From: an uncultured Alphaproteobacteria bacterium
GTDB lineage: Bacteria; Pseudomonadota; Alphaproteobacteria; HIMB59; GCA-002718135
Direction: 5' to 3'
Assembly (NCBI GenBank): GCA_902514875.1
Contig: CABXSY010000003.1
Span: 44,364-108,363, forward strand
Length of the DNA: 64,000 nt
Part shown: in pieces, positions 34,862 through 43,426 of the stretch
Layout of the letters: the number at the start of each line of letters is the position of its first letter
How positions within the stretch are numbered: position 1 is the stretch's first letter
Made by a program: the position numbers and the translations under genes
Notes under the pieces: model-generated
The model's database searches: none
The model's input: only the letters and a program-made list of their open reading frames with translations
Told to the model about the DNA's origin: nothing

Positions 34862-35427
34862 AAAAATTACAAGTTGCTATTTTCATATCGGGAAGAGGTT
34901 CCAATTTGGAATCTCTAATACAATCATCATTTAAAAAACAAAGTTTAGTAGAAGTTCAATTAGTAGTCTCTAATAACTCCAAAGCAAAAGGTTTAATTAT
35001 TGCTAAAAAAAATAAAATTCCATTTATACATTTTATTCCAAGAAAAAATTTTGAAAACAAAGTCGTGAAGTATATAAAAAATATAGACATCATTTGTTTA
35101 GCAGGTTTTATGCAAGTTTTAGACTCAAAATTTGTAAAACAGTGGCAATCGCGATTAATTAATATCCATCCATCTTACCTTCCGGCTTTCAAAGGATTAA
35201 ATGCTCAGGATCAGGCCATAAAGGCTAAAGCGAGCTTTTCTGGTTGCAGTGTTCATTACGTAAGTGCAAAAATTGACTCTGGAAAGATTATACTGCAAAA
35301 AAAAGTAAAGATTTTGAAGAAAGATAATACCGAATCACTCTCAAAGAAAATATTGATAGAAGAGCATAAGGTTTATCCAAGAGCATTACAGATGATTGCA
35401 AAAACACTTTTAACAAGACAACAGTAA
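34858..35427 (+). CDS. purN: Phosphoribosylglycinamide formyltransferase
   Basis: 189 aa, starting at TTG in a TTGA overlap with the purM stop; no ATG fits the conserved opening AIFISGRGSNLESL. Catalytic His in INIHPSYLPAFKGLNA, with the Asp in HYVSAKIDSGKIIL. Transfers formyl from 10-formyl-tetrahydrofolate to GAR. Start codon TTG plus overlap suggests translation by coupling to purM. Confidence 0.93.
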   Translation: MKKLQVAIFISGRGSNLESLIQSSFKKQSLVEVQLVVSNNSKAKGLIIAKKNKIPFIHFIPRKNFENKVVKYIKNIDIICLAGFMQVLDSKFVKQWQSRLINIHPSYLPAFKGLNAQDQAIKAKASFSGCSVHYVSAKIDSGKIILQKKVKILKKDNTESLSKKILIEEHKVYPRALQMIAKTLLTRQQ

Positions 35428-35428
35428 G

Positions 35429-36916
35429 ATGAAAAATCGTCTAAATTTCCTAAAAAAATTCGAGATAAGGCAATCACATGTTCCCAGATTTAATGAGGAG
35501 TGTGGTGTTTTTGGAATAAGCGGAACTAAAGATGCTGCAGCTTTAACAGCTCTTGGTTTGCACGCGTTGCAACATCGTGGTCAAGAAGGTTGTGGAATTG
35601 TAAGTTATGATGGCAATTCTTATCACTCAGAGAGGAAATTTGGATTGGTTGGAGATAATTTTACAAAGAAACATTCATTAGATAAACTAAAAGGAAAAAT
35701 TGCAATAGGTCACAATCGTTATTCAACAACAGGTGGTGAAACAATAAGGAACATACAACCTTTTTATGCTGACCTTCATGGTGGAGCTATTAGTATTGCT
35801 CATAATGGCAATCTAACCAATGCACTTCTTCTAAGAGAACAAATGGTACGTGAAGGAGCAATATTTCAAACAACATCCGATACTGAAACAATTGTTCAAC
35901 TTGTAGCTCGTTCAAAAAAGAAAGATATTTTAAATAAAATTATTGATGCTTTAATGCAAATTCAAGGTGGTTATGCTTTATCAATTATTGCTAATGGCAC
36001 ATTAATTGGCGCAAGAGATCCATTAGGTATACGACCACTTGTTTTAGGCAAAGTTAAAAATGCATTTATTCTTGCTTCTGAAACTTGTGCACTAGATATT
36101 ATAGGTGCAAAATTTATTCGCGAAATTGAAAATGGTGAAGTTGTAGTTATAAAAGATAATAAAGTTGAAAGTAGAAGACCATTTCCAAAAAAACAAATTA
36201 AACCATGTGTTTTTGAATATATTTATTTTTCACGACCAGATAGTATTTTAAAAAACAAAACCGCCTATGAATATAGAAAAAATTTAGGCACGTACTTAGC
36301 AAAAGAAACCGAAATAAAACCTGATGTAGTCGTGCCAGTTCCAGACTCTGGTGTCCCTGCTGCACTTGGTTTTAGTCAAGAGTCTGGTATTCCTTTTGAA
36401 TTAGGATTAATACGAAATCATTATGTGGGCAGGACATTTATTGAGCCAACTCAGCAAATTAGAAGTTTAGGTGTAAAGTTAAAACTAAATCCTAACCAAA
36501 GTTCTATTAAAAAAAAGAAAGTTGTTTTAATTGACGACTCATTGGTTCGAGGAACAACATCCACTAAGATAATAAAAATGCTATATGATTTTGGCGCAAA
36601 AGAAGTCCATATGCGTATTGCTTCACCTGCAATTAAATATCCTGATTTTTATGGAGTCGATACTCCGACCCAAGAAGAATTATTAGCTGCAAACAAAAAT
36701 TTAGAGGAGATGCGCAAATATATTGGTGCTACATCGTTAAAATTTTTATCTTTAGATGGTCTGTATCAAGCTCTTGGATACGATGAGAGAGATAATGATA
36801 ATCCTCAATTTACTGATCATTATTTTACAGGTGAGTATCCAGTCAGACCTTTAGATTACTTGAATGATGAAAGCTTAAAAAAACTATCATTTTTAAGTCT
36901 TGCTTCAAATAATTAA
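35429..36916 (+). CDS. purF: Amidophosphoribosyltransferase
   Basis: 495 aa. C25 in EECGVFG is the N-terminal nucleophile exposed after removal of a 24-residue propeptide; glutaminase signatures GHNRYSTTGG and SIAHNGNLTN follow. The phosphoribosyltransferase half carries VPVPDSGVPAA, RNHYVGRTFI and the PRPP loop VVLIDDSLVRGTTS near residue 370. Commits PRPP to purine synthesis. It is unusual to find it directly after purN in this class; here it is 1 bp away. Confidence 0.95.
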   Translation: MKNRLNFLKKFEIRQSHVPRFNEECGVFGISGTKDAAALTALGLHALQHRGQEGCGIVSYDGNSYHSERKFGLVGDNFTKKHSLDKLKGKIAIGHNRYSTTGGETIRNIQPFYADLHGGAISIAHNGNLTNALLLREQMVREGAIFQTTSDTETIVQLVARSKKKDILNKIIDALMQIQGGYALSIIANGTLIGARDPLGIRPLVLGKVKNAFILASETCALDIIGAKFIREIENGEVVVIKDNKVESRRPFPKKQIKPCVFEYIYFSRPDSILKNKTAYEYRKNLGTYLAKETEIKPDVVVPVPDSGVPAALGFSQESGIPFELGLIRNHYVGRTFIEPTQQIRSLGVKLKLNPNQSSIKKKKVVLIDDSLVRGTTSTKIIKMLYDFGAKEVHMRIASPAIKYPDFYGVDTPTQEELLAANKNLEEMRKYIGATSLKFLSLDGLYQALGYDERDNDNPQFTDHYFTGEYPVRPLDYLNDESLKKLSFLSLASNN

Positions 36917-36936
36917 TTAATGAATTATTTTTTTTC

Positions 36937-38214
36937 ATGAACGTTCTTGTGATTGGTAATGGCGGAAGAGAGCACGCATTATGTTATGGCATAAAACAAT
37001 CTCCTAATTGTTCTAATTTATATTGTATTCCTGGAAGTGATAGTATCAGTGAGATTGCTTCTTCGATTATCTCAGATGTTGATGATCATGATGCTATTCT
37101 TCAATTTTGTCTAGAAAATAAAATTGATCTTGTGGTGATAGGTCCAGAACTACCTTTAACTAAAGGATTATCCAACCTTTTAATGAACAATTCTATATTA
37201 GTTTTTGGTCCTGATCAAATGGGAGCTGAACTAGAAAAATCAAAAAAGTTTACAAAAGATATTTGTAAAAAATTAAATATTGCAACAGCTGCCTATGATG
37301 TATTTGACAACTATGATGAGGCCTTGAATTTTTGTCAAAACCAGTCCTATCCTCTTGTTATTAAAGCTGATGGTTTAGCAGCAGGAAAAGGAGTTATTAT
37401 TTGTCAAACAATGGAAGATGCAAAAGATGCACTGATTAAATGTTTTAAAGATAATTCTTTTGGTGATGCTGGTTCAGTTGTTGTTATTGAAGAATTTTTA
37501 GTTGGTGAAGAGGTAAGTTTATTTTCACTTGTTGATAAAAATGGATTTGTGTTACCACTCACGACAGCACAAGATCATAAAAAAATCTTAGAAGGAGAAA
37601 AAGGGTTAAACACTGGTGGTATGGGAGCCTACACACCTGTTCCTTCTATTTCATCAAATAAAATGAATGAATTATCCAAAACATTTGTTGAGCCTATTGT
37701 TCAACATCTTGCTGAACAAGGTATCAAGTATCAAGGAATGTTTTATGCAGGATTAATTCTAACAGATAAAGGTCCAAATTTACTCGAAATCAACGTTCGT
37801 TTCGGTGATCCTGAAACACAAGCAATTATTCCACTATTAGAAACAGATTTATTAGAACTCCTTAATGCATCAGCGATAGGGACCTTAAATGAAATAAAAA
37901 AAATTAAGTGGAAAAATGATTATGCCATGACAGTAGTAATGGCTGCTCATGGTTATCCTGAGGATTATAAAAAATTGACATCAATTAATAATTTGGAAAA
38001 TCTTAATTTAACAACAGATGACTATCTATTTCATGCAGGAACAATGCTTAAAGAAAACAAATGGCTCTCTAATGGTGGGCGTGTATTAAATATCTCTAGT
38101 ACGGGTAAAGATTTAAAAACTATTAGAGAAAATATTCACAATATAATCAATCAAATAAATTGGGATGAGGGATATTATCGAAAAGATATTGGTTGGAGAT
38201 ATATTGATGAGTAA
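36937..38214 (+). CDS. purD: Phosphoribosylamine-glycine ligase
   Basis: 425 aa ATP-grasp enzyme. Opening NVLVIGNGGREHAL, VIGPELPLTKG near residue 69, the ATP-grasp KADGLAAGKGV stretch near 143 and EINVRFGDPETQ near 284 (metal-binding) are PurD signatures. Joins glycine to phosphoribosylamine. Overlaps the start of purC by eight bases. Confidence 0.95.
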   Translation: MNVLVIGNGGREHALCYGIKQSPNCSNLYCIPGSDSISEIASSIISDVDDHDAILQFCLENKIDLVVIGPELPLTKGLSNLLMNNSILVFGPDQMGAELEKSKKFTKDICKKLNIATAAYDVFDNYDEALNFCQNQSYPLVIKADGLAAGKGVIICQTMEDAKDALIKCFKDNSFGDAGSVVVIEEFLVGEEVSLFSLVDKNGFVLPLTTAQDHKKILEGEKGLNTGGMGAYTPVPSISSNKMNELSKTFVEPIVQHLAEQGIKYQGMFYAGLILTDKGPNLLEINVRFGDPETQAIIPLLETDLLELLNASAIGTLNEIKKIKWKNDYAMTVVMAAHGYPEDYKKLTSINNLENLNLTTDDYLFHAGTMLKENKWLSNGGRVLNISSTGKDLKTIRENIHNIINQINWDEGYYRKDIGWRYIDE

Positions 38215-39103
38215 TTCTTTTTTAGTTGAAGGAAAAACAAAAATTATTGAGAAAACAAATGATCAAAATATCATTCGAATTGTAACAAAAGATTTTTTAA
38301 CAGGCGGGGATGCAGCGAAGAAAGAGGAAATTAAAGATATTGGAATACAAAAGACAAAACAAACAAGTAATGTGTTTAGTATGCTTACCAAGGCAGGTAT
38401 TGCAACATCATTTATTGAACAAGATTCGCCAAACAGTCTTTTAAGCTACAACTGTAATATGCTTCCTTTAGAATTTGTAGTAAGACGTTATGCATGGGGA
38501 AGTTATTTAAGTAGAAACACTCAATTTTTAAAAGATAAAAGCAATCCTCATCAATTTGAAAACTTAGTTTGGGAAGTATTTCATAAACAAGCGGTTGTTA
38601 TCCCTCCGCATGTTGCAGAACCTGTTCAAATGAATGAGACTGAAGCGAGAAGACAATTTTTAAGAGATGGAAAATGGGAAGAGGGTGTATTTACGGATCC
38701 TTTTGTAAAAACTGGAGAAGAGTGGGAATTATTTTCTGCCAAGCAACCTATTACAAGCAAAAATTTGATGAAAACCAAAAAATTATTGTCTGATAAAGAA
38801 TTAGAAATAGCTATTAATGGAATTATTCTTCCAAGTTTTGAGCTTATTGAAGATAAATGGAAAACTATTAAGACAATTGATGGTCCTATACATTTAGTAG
38901 ATATAAAGTTTGAACTTGGTTTTAAAGTATCAGATAATTCTTTAGTTTTATCTGATGTAGTTGATAATGATAGTTGGCGAATATGGCCAGGAGGAGATCC
39001 AACCAAACAATTAGATAAACAATCTTTTCGTGAAGGAGAGGATTTAGTAAATGTTGCCAATAAATATCAATTGGTAACAAATTTAACCAATCAATTTAAT
39101 TAA
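38207..39103 (+). CDS. purC: SAICAR synthetase, animal (PAICS)-like type
   Basis: 298 aa from the ATG at 38207, which gives an 8-bp overlap with purD; an upstream in-frame start adds a tail read from purD and is rejected. Longer than the ~240 aa E. coli-type PurC. EGKTKIIE, TGGDAAKK, MLPLEFVVRRYAWGSYL, and the late SDVVDNDSWRIWPGGD then LDKQSFRE match, by memory, the SAICAR synthetase half of metazoan PAICS better than the E. coli enzyme. Converts CAIR and aspartate to SAICAR. Converges with purK after 10 bp. Confidence 0.88.
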   Translation: MSNSFLVEGKTKIIEKTNDQNIIRIVTKDFLTGGDAAKKEEIKDIGIQKTKQTSNVFSMLTKAGIATSFIEQDSPNSLLSYNCNMLPLEFVVRRYAWGSYLSRNTQFLKDKSNPHQFENLVWEVFHKQAVVIPPHVAEPVQMNETEARRQFLRDGKWEEGVFTDPFVKTGEEWELFSAKQPITSKNLMKTKKLLSDKELEIAINGIILPSFELIEDKWKTIKTIDGPIHLVDIKFELGFKVSDNSLVLSDVVDNDSWRIWPGGDPTKQLDKQSFREGEDLVNVANKYQLVTNLTNQFN

Positions 39104-39113
39104 AATTAATAAA

Positions 39114-40157
39114 TTATTTTTCAATAATCGTTATATGACCCATTTTTCTTTTATTTTTAATTTCTGTTTTTAAATAATCATAAAAAAACTCATTATTCTT
39201 AAATGTTTTATTTCGATAAGGCGTTATATCATCACCAATTAAATTAATCATTTTGGCATTATACAATTTTTTTGTCTTAATCTTATCTAGGCCGCATACC
39301 GCTCGTACATGATTTTCAAATTGACTAATATTATGCGAGTTCATTGTAAGATGCCCAGAATTATGAACACGAGGAGCAATTTCATTCGCATATAAATTAT
39401 CATCAGCATCAATAAAAAATTCTACACATAACGTTCCAATGTAATCTAGTTTTTCTACAACTTTTTTTGCCCACTCAATTGATTTTGTTCGTATATTATC
39501 AGGAATATCACTTGGTATTGTTGAATATTTTAAAATTTGGTCTTCATGAACATTCTCAATAGGATCATAGATCTCATAACTATTTTGATCATAACGCGTA
39601 ATTACTACTGAAATTTCTTTTTTAAGATGAATGAGCTTTTCTAAGATATATTCTTTTGTAAAATCAATCTCATTCGTAATATCATCTATAGTGTTTAATT
39701 TATACTGACCTTTACCATCGTATCCTAACGTTGTGGTTTTTAACAAACCAGGAAGCAAGTCTAGATTTTCATTTAAATCTTTTTCATTTTTAACAGTCAT
39801 ATATTTTGTTGTTGTTATATTATTGTCATTTAGAAAATTTTTTTCTGTTTCTCGGTGTTGAATGAGTTGATTAATTTCTGGTTTTGGTAAAACTTTTTTC
39901 TTTTCATTAATTTTTTTTAATATTGCAAAGGGAATATTTTCAAATTCATATGTAACAAGATCAATTTCATTAATAAAATTATTTATTGTTGTGTCATCAT
40001 CATACTGACCAAAAATAAATTTAGTAGCAAAGTGTTTTGCAGGTGCATCAGGATCATCACTCAATATGACAGTTTTAATATCTATTTTTTTTGCAGCATC
40101 TGCTAAGAGACTTCCTAATTGTCCACCACCGATAATTCCAAGTGTGGGTTTGTTCAT
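39114..40157 (-). CDS. purK: N5-carboxyaminoimidazole ribonucleotide synthase
   Basis: 347 aa ATP-grasp enzyme. GIIGGGQLGSLLADAA opening, LPGLLKTTTLGYDGKGQ central (ATP-grasp), ANEIAPRVHNSGHLT near residue 265 (metal and substrate site). Carboxylates AIR to N5-CAIR, the substrate of PurE. Lies 3 bp after purE on the minus strand. Confidence 0.93.
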   Translation of the reverse strand: MNKPTLGIIGGGQLGSLLADAAKKIDIKTVILSDDPDAPAKHFATKFIFGQYDDDTTINNFINEIDLVTYEFENIPFAILKKINEKKKVLPKPEINQLIQHRETEKNFLNDNNITTTKYMTVKNEKDLNENLDLLPGLLKTTTLGYDGKGQYKLNTIDDITNEIDFTKEYILEKLIHLKKEISVVITRYDQNSYEIYDPIENVHEDQILKYSTIPSDIPDNIRTKSIEWAKKVVEKLDYIGTLCVEFFIDADDNLYANEIAPRVHNSGHLTMNSHNISQFENHVRAVCGLDKIKTKKLYNAKMINLIGDDITPYRNKTFKNNEFFYDYLKTEIKNKRKMGHITIIEK

Positions 40158-40160
40158 GAC

Positions 40161-40652
40161 TTATGGTTTTTGTTTAACAGCTTTTGATTGCTTACTTCGA
40201 TAATTTTTTAAATTTTTCTTTATCTCTTTATTTGAAAGAGCAATAATAGATGCTGCATATAAACCGGCGTTCATTGCTCCATCCTCACCAATTGCCACAC
40301 TGCCAACAGGAATGCCCTTTGGCATTTGTACTATTGATAATAAACTATCTAATCCTTTTAATTTACGACTTTCTACTGGTACGCCGATTACAGGTATAGT
40401 TGTCAAGGATGCAATCATTCCTGGCAAATGCGCAGAACCTCCTGCACCAGCAATGATGACAGAAATATTATTGTCTTCAGCACTTTTGGCAAATTTAAAC
40501 ATTCTCTCCGGGGTTCGGTGTGCAGAAACGATTTTAGTTTCAAATTTAACTTTAAGTAATTTTAAAATTTTCTCACAATTTTTCATGGTTGCATAATCAG
40601 ATTTACTACCCATCACGATTGCTACCTTATGTTTTGTTGATGCTGAAATCAT
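40161..40652 (-). CDS. purE: N5-CAIR mutase
   Basis: 163 aa, usual class I PurE length. [37 protein letters not shown] and [15 protein letters not shown] are the active-site segments of the bacterial N5-CAIR mutase. A GATTC site lies just upstream at 40680-40684. Operon with purK; separated from guaB by 41 bp on the same strand. Confidence 0.95.
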   Translation of the reverse strand: MISASTKHKVAIVMGSKSDYATMKNCEKILKLLKVKFETKIVSAHRTPERMFKFAKSAEDNNISVIIAGAGGSAHLPGMIASLTTIPVIGVPVESRKLKGLDSLLSIVQMPKGIPVGSVAIGEDGAMNAGLYAASIIALSNKEIKKNLKNYRSKQSKAVKQKP

Positions 40653-40679
40653 TTTATTTTATTGTATCAATTCAATGAT

Positions 40680-40684
40680 GATTC
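40680..40684. promoter_or_regulatory. GANTC site in the guaB-purE gap
   Basis: GATTC, within TGATTCGAC, is the only GANTC site in this 41-bp gap, 28 bp upstream of purE. The GATTCG core recurs at the purL/purM divergent region. Presence is certain; a regulatory role is inference. Confidence 0.35.
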
Positions 40685-40693
40685 GACACATTA

Positions 40694-41800
40694 TTACATA
40701 ATGACATCGTGAACATTACTTTCGCGGGCTCCCGCTTTAGAAATAAATACAAATTTACAGTTGCCCTGCATTTTCTTGATCGTTTTATGACCTGTGTAAC
40801 CCATAGAAGATTTTAAACCACCAACAAGTTGATACGCTACATCTTCTATTTTACCTTTGTATGGAACCATTCCTTCCACACCTTCTGCTACTAATTTTTT
40901 TGCATTCTTTGTTTCTTCTTGTGAGTATCGATCAAAAGATCCTTTTTGCATTGCTCCTACAGAACCCATACCTCTATAAGATTTAAATTTCTTACCTTTA
41001 ATAGTTAATAATTTTCCTGGTGATTCTTCAGTGCCAGCAAATAAAGAACCTATCATGCAAGCACTTGCACCGCCCGCTATAGCTTTTGCAATATCACCGG
41101 ATGTTTTTATTCCCCCATCTGCAATTACAGGTATTTTAAATTTTTTGGCAACTTGAAATGTATCCATCACTGCTGAAAGCTGAGGAATTCCAACACCAGT
41201 TACTACTCTTGTTGTGCAAATAGAACCTGGTCCAATACCTACTTTAATTGCATCTACACCAGCACTAATTAAATCTGATGCAGCTTTTTTTGTTGCAATA
41301 TTTCCAACAATAAGAGGCGTTTTCTTTAAAACTTTTTTTGCTTTTTCAATAAACTGTAAAGTTGTTTTTGTGTGCGCATGAGCAACATCAATAAAGACTA
41401 TATCAACGCCCACTTTTAATAATTCTAAAAGTCGTAAATAGGCATTATTTTCAACACCGATTGCAGCTCCTACGGCAATCTGTTTATCAGAATTAATTAC
41501 AGCCTTTTGAAATTTTTTAACGTTAACTTTAAAGCCATGAACTTTTTTAACTTCACTTGCTTGTTTATCAATTGGCATATTGCGGTGAATAACACCTAGA
41601 CCACCATTTAGTGCTAGATTTATAGCCATCTTGTTTTCTGTAACTGTGTCCATGGCAGCAGAGAGTATTGGAATGTGTAATTTTACTTTCCCAATCGTTA
41701 TAGAAGTATCTACATTTTTTGGTTTAATTTCTGAATACGCTGGTGAAAGCAGAACATCATCAAAGGTAACGGAATAATTAGTATTGATCTGGTAGGCCAT
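40694..41800 (-). CDS. guaB: IMP dehydrogenase lacking the CBS (Bateman) domains
   Basis: 368 aa from the ATG at 41800 (a TTG two codons upstream is rejected) against about 490 aa for ordinary IMPDH. The catalytic barrel is complete: [12 protein letters not shown] opening, [10 protein letters not shown], the active-site Cys loop [22 protein letters not shown] and the mobile flap with RYSQEE. The CBS pair normally follows KQASEVKKV; here about 20 residues later the barrel resumes with IAVGAAIG. The Arg-Tyr of the flap says IMPDH, not GMP reductase. Makes XMP from IMP for guanine nucleotides. Confidence 0.9.
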   Translation of the reverse strand: MAYQINTNYSVTFDDVLLSPAYSEIKPKNVDTSITIGKVKLHIPILSAAMDTVTENKMAINLALNGGLGVIHRNMPIDKQASEVKKVHGFKVNVKKFQKAVINSDKQIAVGAAIGVENNAYLRLLELLKVGVDIVFIDVAHAHTKTTLQFIEKAKKVLKKTPLIVGNIATKKAASDLISAGVDAIKVGIGPGSICTTRVVTGVGIPQLSAVMDTFQVAKKFKIPVIADGGIKTSGDIAKAIAGGASACMIGSLFAGTEESPGKLLTIKGKKFKSYRGMGSVGAMQKGSFDRYSQEETKNAKKLVAEGVEGMVPYKGKIEDVAYQLVGGLKSSMGYTGHKTIKKMQGNCKFVFISKAGARESNVHDVIM

Positions 41801-41918
41801 TTCCAACTATATTTATTTTGTTTCGATTTGTTAAGTAAATAGTTCATAATTTTAAATTAAAAGATCTAAAATTTAATATGTACTTGTAATAAAGAATAAA
41901 TTCATATTATATTTTGCC
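41801..41918. other. AT-rich divergent gap between guaB and a secreted protein gene
   Basis: The 118-bp gap must carry promoters for both genes. A CGATTTGTT stretch near 41824-41832 resembles, with one change, the CGATTCGTT seen before purM. TTGTAA (41884-41889) and TATATT (41908-41913), 18 bp apart, are a possible weak promoter for the rightward gene but would leave almost no leader. Nothing else stands out. Confidence 0.25.
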
Positions 41919-42809
41919 ATGAAATTTATATTTTTCTTCTTAACTATCATTCTTGTTAATCTGAGCTTTGCTTCTGATAAAAAAGAAGGTAGATTTTTTG
42001 AAGACCAGCCAGATGTAAGCGATGATTATCAAATTCATTTTATTTATATGCTTGATAAAAACGGCAAAGATAATGAGTTGGATTTAAATGGTGAGATGGA
42101 GAGTATGGTTGAAGAGATGAATGAGAAAATGTTTGAATTAACAGGTAATAAACAAAAATATAAACTTGATTATAGATTAGATGGGAAACTCGATATTTCT
42201 TTTGTAAGATTAGATGTAAAAGGAAGAAAAGAAGGGTGGAATAATAACTATCCGGATTTCTTCATTCAAAATCTTGGATTTAATAATCCCAAAAAATTAT
42301 ATTTTTCCTTTGTCGATAGTTTCACGCATAGGGATAGCGGTCAAATGGGAACCCATTCTGGTTATACTTTTATGAAAAGAGCGGGATCCAGAGAAGAAAT
42401 AATTAAAATTACCATTCATGAGCTTTTACACGGTCAAGGATTTTCCTGGAAATGTACAAAAGGTAATACGAATAGTCACGTATCTGGTCCAAGTGTTTTA
42501 AGTAATCAAAACAATCAATATATTTTAGGTAAGATGATTTATGAGCACGGTGATGATAGCTGTCCTGATTTAAAAGACTCTATTTATATGACACCAACAT
42601 CAGCTGATCCTTTTGATCCACTTCCCATGGTCTGTCATTTAGCAGAGAGATCAGGAAGAGCACACGGAGGCACCTACGGATTTGAAGATCAGTGGCCAGC
42701 AAGATACGATCATAAAAAATTTAAAAAAATACGAAAGAAATCTTATTGGTGTACCTATAAATTAAATGAATTTGCTGATCCAATGTGGTTTAAAAAGTGG
42801 AAAAAATAA
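41919..42809 (+). CDS. Secreted protein with HExxH zinc-metalloprotease-like motif
   Basis: 296 aa, not assigned to a named family. Clear signal peptide (hydrophobic about residues 3-17, cut after SFA). An HExxH motif lies at H167-E168-L-L-H171 followed by GQGF, in an amphipathic helix of the right kind for a zinc protease; the third metzincin His is replaced by W177, so it is not a complete metzincin site. Four cysteines in the second half (KCTKG, SCPDL, MVCHL, YWCTY) suggest two disulfides formed in the periplasm. No membrane anchor. Divergent from guaB. A degenerate or gluzincin-like peptidase is my best guess; substrate unknown. Confidence 0.6.
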   Translation: MKFIFFFLTIILVNLSFASDKKEGRFFEDQPDVSDDYQIHFIYMLDKNGKDNELDLNGEMESMVEEMNEKMFELTGNKQKYKLDYRLDGKLDISFVRLDVKGRKEGWNNNYPDFFIQNLGFNNPKKLYFSFVDSFTHRDSGQMGTHSGYTFMKRAGSREEIIKITIHELLHGQGFSWKCTKGNTNSHVSGPSVLSNQNNQYILGKMIYEHGDDSCPDLKDSIYMTPTSADPFDPLPMVCHLAERSGRAHGGTYGFEDQWPARYDHKKFKKIRKKSYWCTYKLNEFADPMWFKKWKK

Positions 42810-42827
42810 ATAAGTTAAAAATAAATT

Positions 42828-43307
42828 TTAAATTTTATATTCAAAGTTTTGTGTTGTTGGATTAATTTTAATTAATCTTGCACCATTTCTGATGTGATAA
42901 TGTGTGGCAACAGGCGTTAATGGCGAAAGGGTAACTATACTTTCAAATTGGTCTTTTGATTTAATATATTTTTGTAATTCCTTCATTATTTTCTTACCAG
43001 CTCCTTTTTTGAAAGACCAAACTGTATAAGCGATTGGAATAGAAGCTTCATCTTCCTTCACACTCATCAAATCCATTTCTTTAATCGTTGCAGGAATTTC
43101 TTTCGTAAAAGCAAAACAGGCAATACCTTCAATATCATCTTTATATTTTAGACCAAAAATTTTTCTGCCCTTTGACGTACGAAATTCGTTATCAAGTTCT
43201 GGACGCACCGGATCATCATCTGGGTTCACACTTTCTAGTTCAACTAGTTCTGTTTTTTTTATCCAACTAAAGAAATCAAATTCGTATTTGTATCTGCCAA
43301 TTTTCAT
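42828..43307 (-). CDS. GNAT-like acetyltransferase-fold protein (uncertain)
   Basis: 159 aa with no signal peptide. The order of strands followed by an amphipathic helix in SFKKGAGKKIMKELQKYIK, and a THYHIRNGARLI ending, resemble the acetyl-CoA-binding loop-helix and C-terminal strands of GNAT N-acetyltransferases. The canonical Q/RxxGxG/A loop is recognisable only as KKGAGK. It converges with the secreted protein gene 18 bp away and is divergent from the MATE transporter. Substrate not predictable. Confidence 0.5.
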   Translation of the reverse strand: MKIGRYKYEFDFFSWIKKTELVELESVNPDDDPVRPELDNEFRTSKGRKIFGLKYKDDIEGIACFAFTKEIPATIKEMDLMSVKEDEASIPIAYTVWSFKKGAGKKIMKELQKYIKSKDQFESIVTLSPLTPVATHYHIRNGARLIKINPTTQNFEYKI

Positions 43308-43426
43308 TTTAAATTAATTTGAGCTTTATAAGATTTTCGAAATAAAGATAGTGATTAATTTGGTCCTTTAGACATTAGATAAATAGTTTATTATCAAATT
43401 TTACTAATATAAAATTTATCTTTAAC
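43308..43426. other. AT-rich divergent gap between GNAT-like gene and MATE gene
   Basis: About 119 bp with no open frame, hairpin or GANTC site that I can see. It must hold the two divergent promoters; no boxes are convincing. Confidence 0.3.

Noticed and set aside
38165..38206. Upstream start for purC
   Set aside because: It would be read from inside purD, and the conserved opening EGKTK is preserved from the ATG at 38207.
40694..41806. GMP reductase instead of IMP dehydrogenase
   Set aside because: The flap carries the Arg-Tyr and the [11 protein letters not shown] loop typical of IMPDH; only the CBS domains are lacking.
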